A stretch of 64,000 nt of DNA. Source: Micromonospora pallida. GTDB taxonomy: Bacteria; Actinomycetota; Actinomycetes; Mycobacteriales; Micromonosporaceae. Numbering within the stretch: position 1 is the first letter of the stretch; every line of letters begins with the position of its first letter. Shown here in pieces: positions 61,896 to 64,000 of this stretch. Location: the NCBI RefSeq assembly GCF_900090325.1, contig NZ_FMHW01000002.1:6945001-7009000 (forward strand). The letters are read 5' to 3'. The translations under genes and the position numbers were made by a program. The notes beneath the pieces are model-generated. The model did no database searches. It was not told where the DNA came from and worked only from the letters and a program-made list of their open reading frames with translations.

Positions 61896-62939
61896 TCAGT
61901 GCTTCTTCTCGTCCTGCTTCGGGTGCGCGTAGTTCAGGTGCTCGGCCGGGATCGGGAAGGTCACGTCGTCACCGAACGGCGACGGCGCGGCGGCCCGGTC
62001 GAAGGTGAGCTCGCTCAGCGGCAGGCGACCCCGCGTGTCCACGGCCGGTGCGGTCGGGTGCGGCACCTCGCGGTTCCAGTTGACACCGCGCTGCGCCTGC
62101 GCCTCGGCACCCGGGTCGTGCGAGCCGCCCGCGTGCGAGTGCAGGCCGTGGTGCACCCCGATCTGCGGGGCTCCCACCGGCTCGTTCTGACCCCGACGAA
62201 GAATCTTGCTACCAAGCCACACGAGGGGATCATACTTGCGGTCGACCACCCGTTCCTTCATCGGGATGATCCCGTTGTCGGTGATCTTGATGTGCTCGGG
62301 GCAGACCTCGGTGCAGCACTTGGTGATGTTGCAGAAGCCGAGGCCCTGCTCCGCCTGCGCGTACTCCTTGCGGTCGGTCCTGCTGTCGAGCGGGTGCATG
62401 TCCAGCTCGGCCGCCCGGATGAAGTAGCGCGGCCCGGCGAAGGCGTGCTTGTTCTCCTCGTGGTCCCGGATCACGTGGCAGGTGTTCTGGCACAGGAAGC
62501 ACTCGATGCACTTCCGGAACTCCTGCGACCGCTCCACGTCGACCTGCTGCATCCGGTACTCGCCCGGGGCCAGGTCCTCCGGAGGGTCGAAGGCCGGGGT
62601 CTCCAGCGCCTTCTCGTAGTTGAACGAGACGTCGGTGACCAGGTCCCGGATGATCGGGAAGGTCCGCAGCGGGGTCACCGTGACGGTCGCGTTCTCGTCG
62701 AAGGTCGACATCCGGGTCATGCAGCCCAGCCGCGGCATGCCGTTGATCTCCATGGAGCAGGACCCGCACTTGCCGGCCTTGCAGTTCCACCGGCAGGCCA
62801 GGTCCGGCGCGTCGGTGGCCTGGAGGCGGTGGATGATGTCGAGGACGACCTCGCCCTCGTTCACCTCGACGGTGTAGTCCTGCAGGTCGCCGCCGTTCTC
62901 GTCGCCCCGCCAGATCCGGAATTGGCGCTTCGTGCCCAC
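61896..62939 (-). CDS. sdhB: Succinate dehydrogenase / fumarate reductase iron-sulfur subunit, extended
   Basis: 347 aa from GTG 62939. The plant-type [2Fe-2S] ligands are Cys53, Cys58, Cys61 and Cys73 (CKAGKCGSC). CIECFLCQNTC and CNITKCCTEVCPEHI supply the [4Fe-4S] and [3Fe-4S] ligands. It carries electrons from SdhA to quinone. About 100 residues beyond the normal end (from about 250) are His/Pro-rich (GVHHGLHSHAGGSHDPG) and not part of the standard fold. It starts immediately after the sdhA stop. Confidence 0.93.
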   Translation of the reverse strand: MGTKRQFRIWRGDENGGDLQDYTVEVNEGEVVLDIIHRLQATDAPDLACRWNCKAGKCGSCSMEINGMPRLGCMTRMSTFDENATVTVTPLRTFPIIRDLVTDVSFNYEKALETPAFDPPEDLAPGEYRMQQVDVERSQEFRKCIECFLCQNTCHVIRDHEENKHAFAGPRYFIRAAELDMHPLDSRTDRKEYAQAEQGLGFCNITKCCTEVCPEHIKITDNGIIPMKERVVDRKYDPLVWLGSKILRRGQNEPVGAPQIGVHHGLHSHAGGSHDPGAEAQAQRGVNWNREVPHPTAPAVDTRGRLPLSELTFDRAAAPSPFGDDVTFPIPAEHLNYAHPKQDEKKH

Positions 62940-64000
62940 TTACTTCGCCTCCTCGGCGTGCGCGTCGGCGACGAGGGCGTCGAAGTCGGCCAGCTCCTCG
63001 TCGGTCAGGTACTTGGCCAGCTCCGCCCGGTCGAAGAGGCTGATCAGCTCGGCCCGCATCTTCGGCAGCGGCTTGTGCTCCAGGCGGACGGCGTCGCCGT
63101 CCAGCGAGCAGACCAGGTTCACCCGGCGCCACGTCGGGTCCATCTTCGGGAAGTCCTCCCGGGTGTGCCCGCCGCGCGACTCCTGCCGCTCCAGGGCGGC
63201 CTTCGCGGTGCACTCCGAGACGACCAGCATGTTGCGCAGGTCCAGGGCCAGGTGCCAGCCCGGGTTGTAGCGCCGGCCGCCGGCCGCGCTGACCTTCGCC
63301 ACCCGCTCGCGCAGCTCGGCCAGGCGGACCAGCGCGTCGGCCAGCTCGCCCTCGCGCCGGATGATGCCGACCAGGTCGCCCATCACCGCCTGGAGGTCCT
63401 GCTGCAACGTGTACGGGTTCTCGCCGGTGTCCCGCTGGAGCGGGGCGAGGGCGGTCTCCACCGCCGCCTCCACCGTCGCCACCGACACCTTCGGCCGGGA
63501 GGTGAGCTGCTCGGCGTAGGTGGCCGCGTGCCCACCGGCCCGCTTGCCGAAGACCAGCAGGTCGGACAGGGAGTTGCCGCCCAGCCGGTTCGAGCCGTGC
63601 ATGCCGCCGGAGACCTCACCCGCGGCGAAGAGCCCCTGCACGCTGCCGTACGCGGCCCCGCTGTCCGGATCGACCTCGACGCCACCCATCACGTAGTGAC
63701 AGGTCGGCCCGACCTCCATCGGCTCCTTGGTGATGTCGACGTCGGCCAGCTCCTTGAACTGGTGGTACATCGACGGGAGGCGACGACGGATCTCGTCGGC
63801 CGGCAGCCGGGAGGCGATGTCCAGGTAGACGCCGCCGGCCGGGGTGCCCCGACCGGCCTTGACCTCGCTGTTGATCGCCCGGGCCACCTCGTCGCGGGGG
63901 AGCAGCTCCGGGGGACGCCGGTTGTTGTCCGGGTCCTTGTACCAGCGGTCCGCCTCGGCCTCGTTGTCCGCGTACTGCTTGCGGAACACGTCCGGCACGT
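62940..64000 (-). CDS. sdhA: Succinate dehydrogenase / fumarate reductase flavoprotein, 3' part
   Basis: Only the C-terminal part of about 350 residues is in the window; the FAD-binding N-terminus lies beyond 64000. Seen: the capping-domain end, CHYVMGGVEVDPDSGA, GLFAAGEVSGGMHGSNRLGG followed by NSLSDLLVFG (FAD contact), and the helical C-terminal domain with HTREDFPKMDPTWRRVNLV. It abuts sdhB with no gap. The type resembles mycobacterial Sdh1. Confidence 0.92.
   Translation of the reverse strand, partial: VPDVFRKQYADNEAEADRWYKDPDNNRRPPELLPRDEVARAINSEVKAGRGTPAGGVYLDIASRLPADEIRRRLPSMYHQFKELADVDITKEPMEVGPTCHYVMGGVEVDPDSGAAYGSVQGLFAAGEVSGGMHGSNRLGGNSLSDLLVFGKRAGGHAATYAEQLTSRPKVSVATVEAAVETALAPLQRDTGENPYTLQQDLQAVMGDLVGIIRREGELADALVRLAELRERVAKVSAAGGRRYNPGWHLALDLRNMLVVSECTAKAALERQESRGGHTREDFPKMDPTWRRVNLVCSLDGDAVRLEHKPLPKMRAELISLFDRAELAKYLTDEELADFDALVADAHAEEAK

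Overview
The window is high-GC DNA from an actinomycete, most likely Micromonospora or another Micromonosporaceae member. Evidence: strong G/C at third codon positions, many GTG starts, several probable leaderless promoters (a TANNNT box 6-8 nt before the start codon), and a gene order that from memory matches the Mycobacterium tuberculosis Rv0948c-Rv0957 block (chorismate mutase, uvrD/pcrA, M23 peptidase, sucC, sucD, perM, purN, purH). No rRNA, tRNA or CRISPR array was seen. No complete insertion sequence, transposase or integrase was recognised.

Layout. 1-6100: an oligopeptide ABC importer operon (oppA, oppBCDF) with a long hairpin after oppA. 6231-6891: chorismate mutase on the minus strand behind what reads as a complete aromatic-amino-acid attenuator (leader peptide with Tyr-Tyr-Phe-Tyr-Tyr, anti-antiterminator, antiterminator, terminator). 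6891-13755: PcrA-type helicase, an MFS transporter, a decayed secreted-protein gene, two M23 peptidases and a stand-alone B12-binding protein. 14463-25403: central metabolism (sucCD, purNH, folD, mdh, icd) with perM and small membrane proteins between. 25690-29265: a frameshifted galT with its DeoR regulator, and an APS kinase fused to a degenerate ATP-sulfurylase-like domain. 29763-33213: a four-gene ABC-2 export operon. 33329-43575: an archaeal-type valyl-tRNA synthetase, a large membrane protein, a heterodimeric ABC exporter and an alkylation-repair pair (ada-alkA, ogt). 43827-47049: an uncharacterised gene, peptidase E, a DEDDh exoribonuclease and ychF.

47050-52600 is an accessory stretch that looks foreign by base and codon use. 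It appears to be inserted at the 3' end of ychF: a second copy of the last ten ychF codons, followed by a terminator, lies at 51112-51200. Between the copies are a YezG-like gene, a large orphan gene flanked by 28-bp direct repeats, and a tightly overlapping tetR / FlK-like thioesterase / amidohydrolase operon with its own operator. Two orphan genes and a broken HIT gene follow.

52798-64000: an LPXTG-anchored surface protein, a DUF4253 protein, two methyltransferases, an M15-type peptidase, GntR, DivIVA-domain, SanA-like, PH-domain, degenerate pterin-dehydratase-like and Nudix genes, then sdhB with a long C-terminal extension and the 3' part of sdhA.

How the genes work together: PurN and PurH consume 10-formyl-tetrahydrofolate that FolD makes. 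SucCD, Mdh, Icd and SdhAB are all TCA-cycle enzymes. Ada-AlkA, Ogt and PcrA serve DNA repair, and PafBC-like promoter motifs stand before pcrA and before the gene at 43827. A palindromic repeat family built on GGTAGCAGGGG occupies three intergenic sites.
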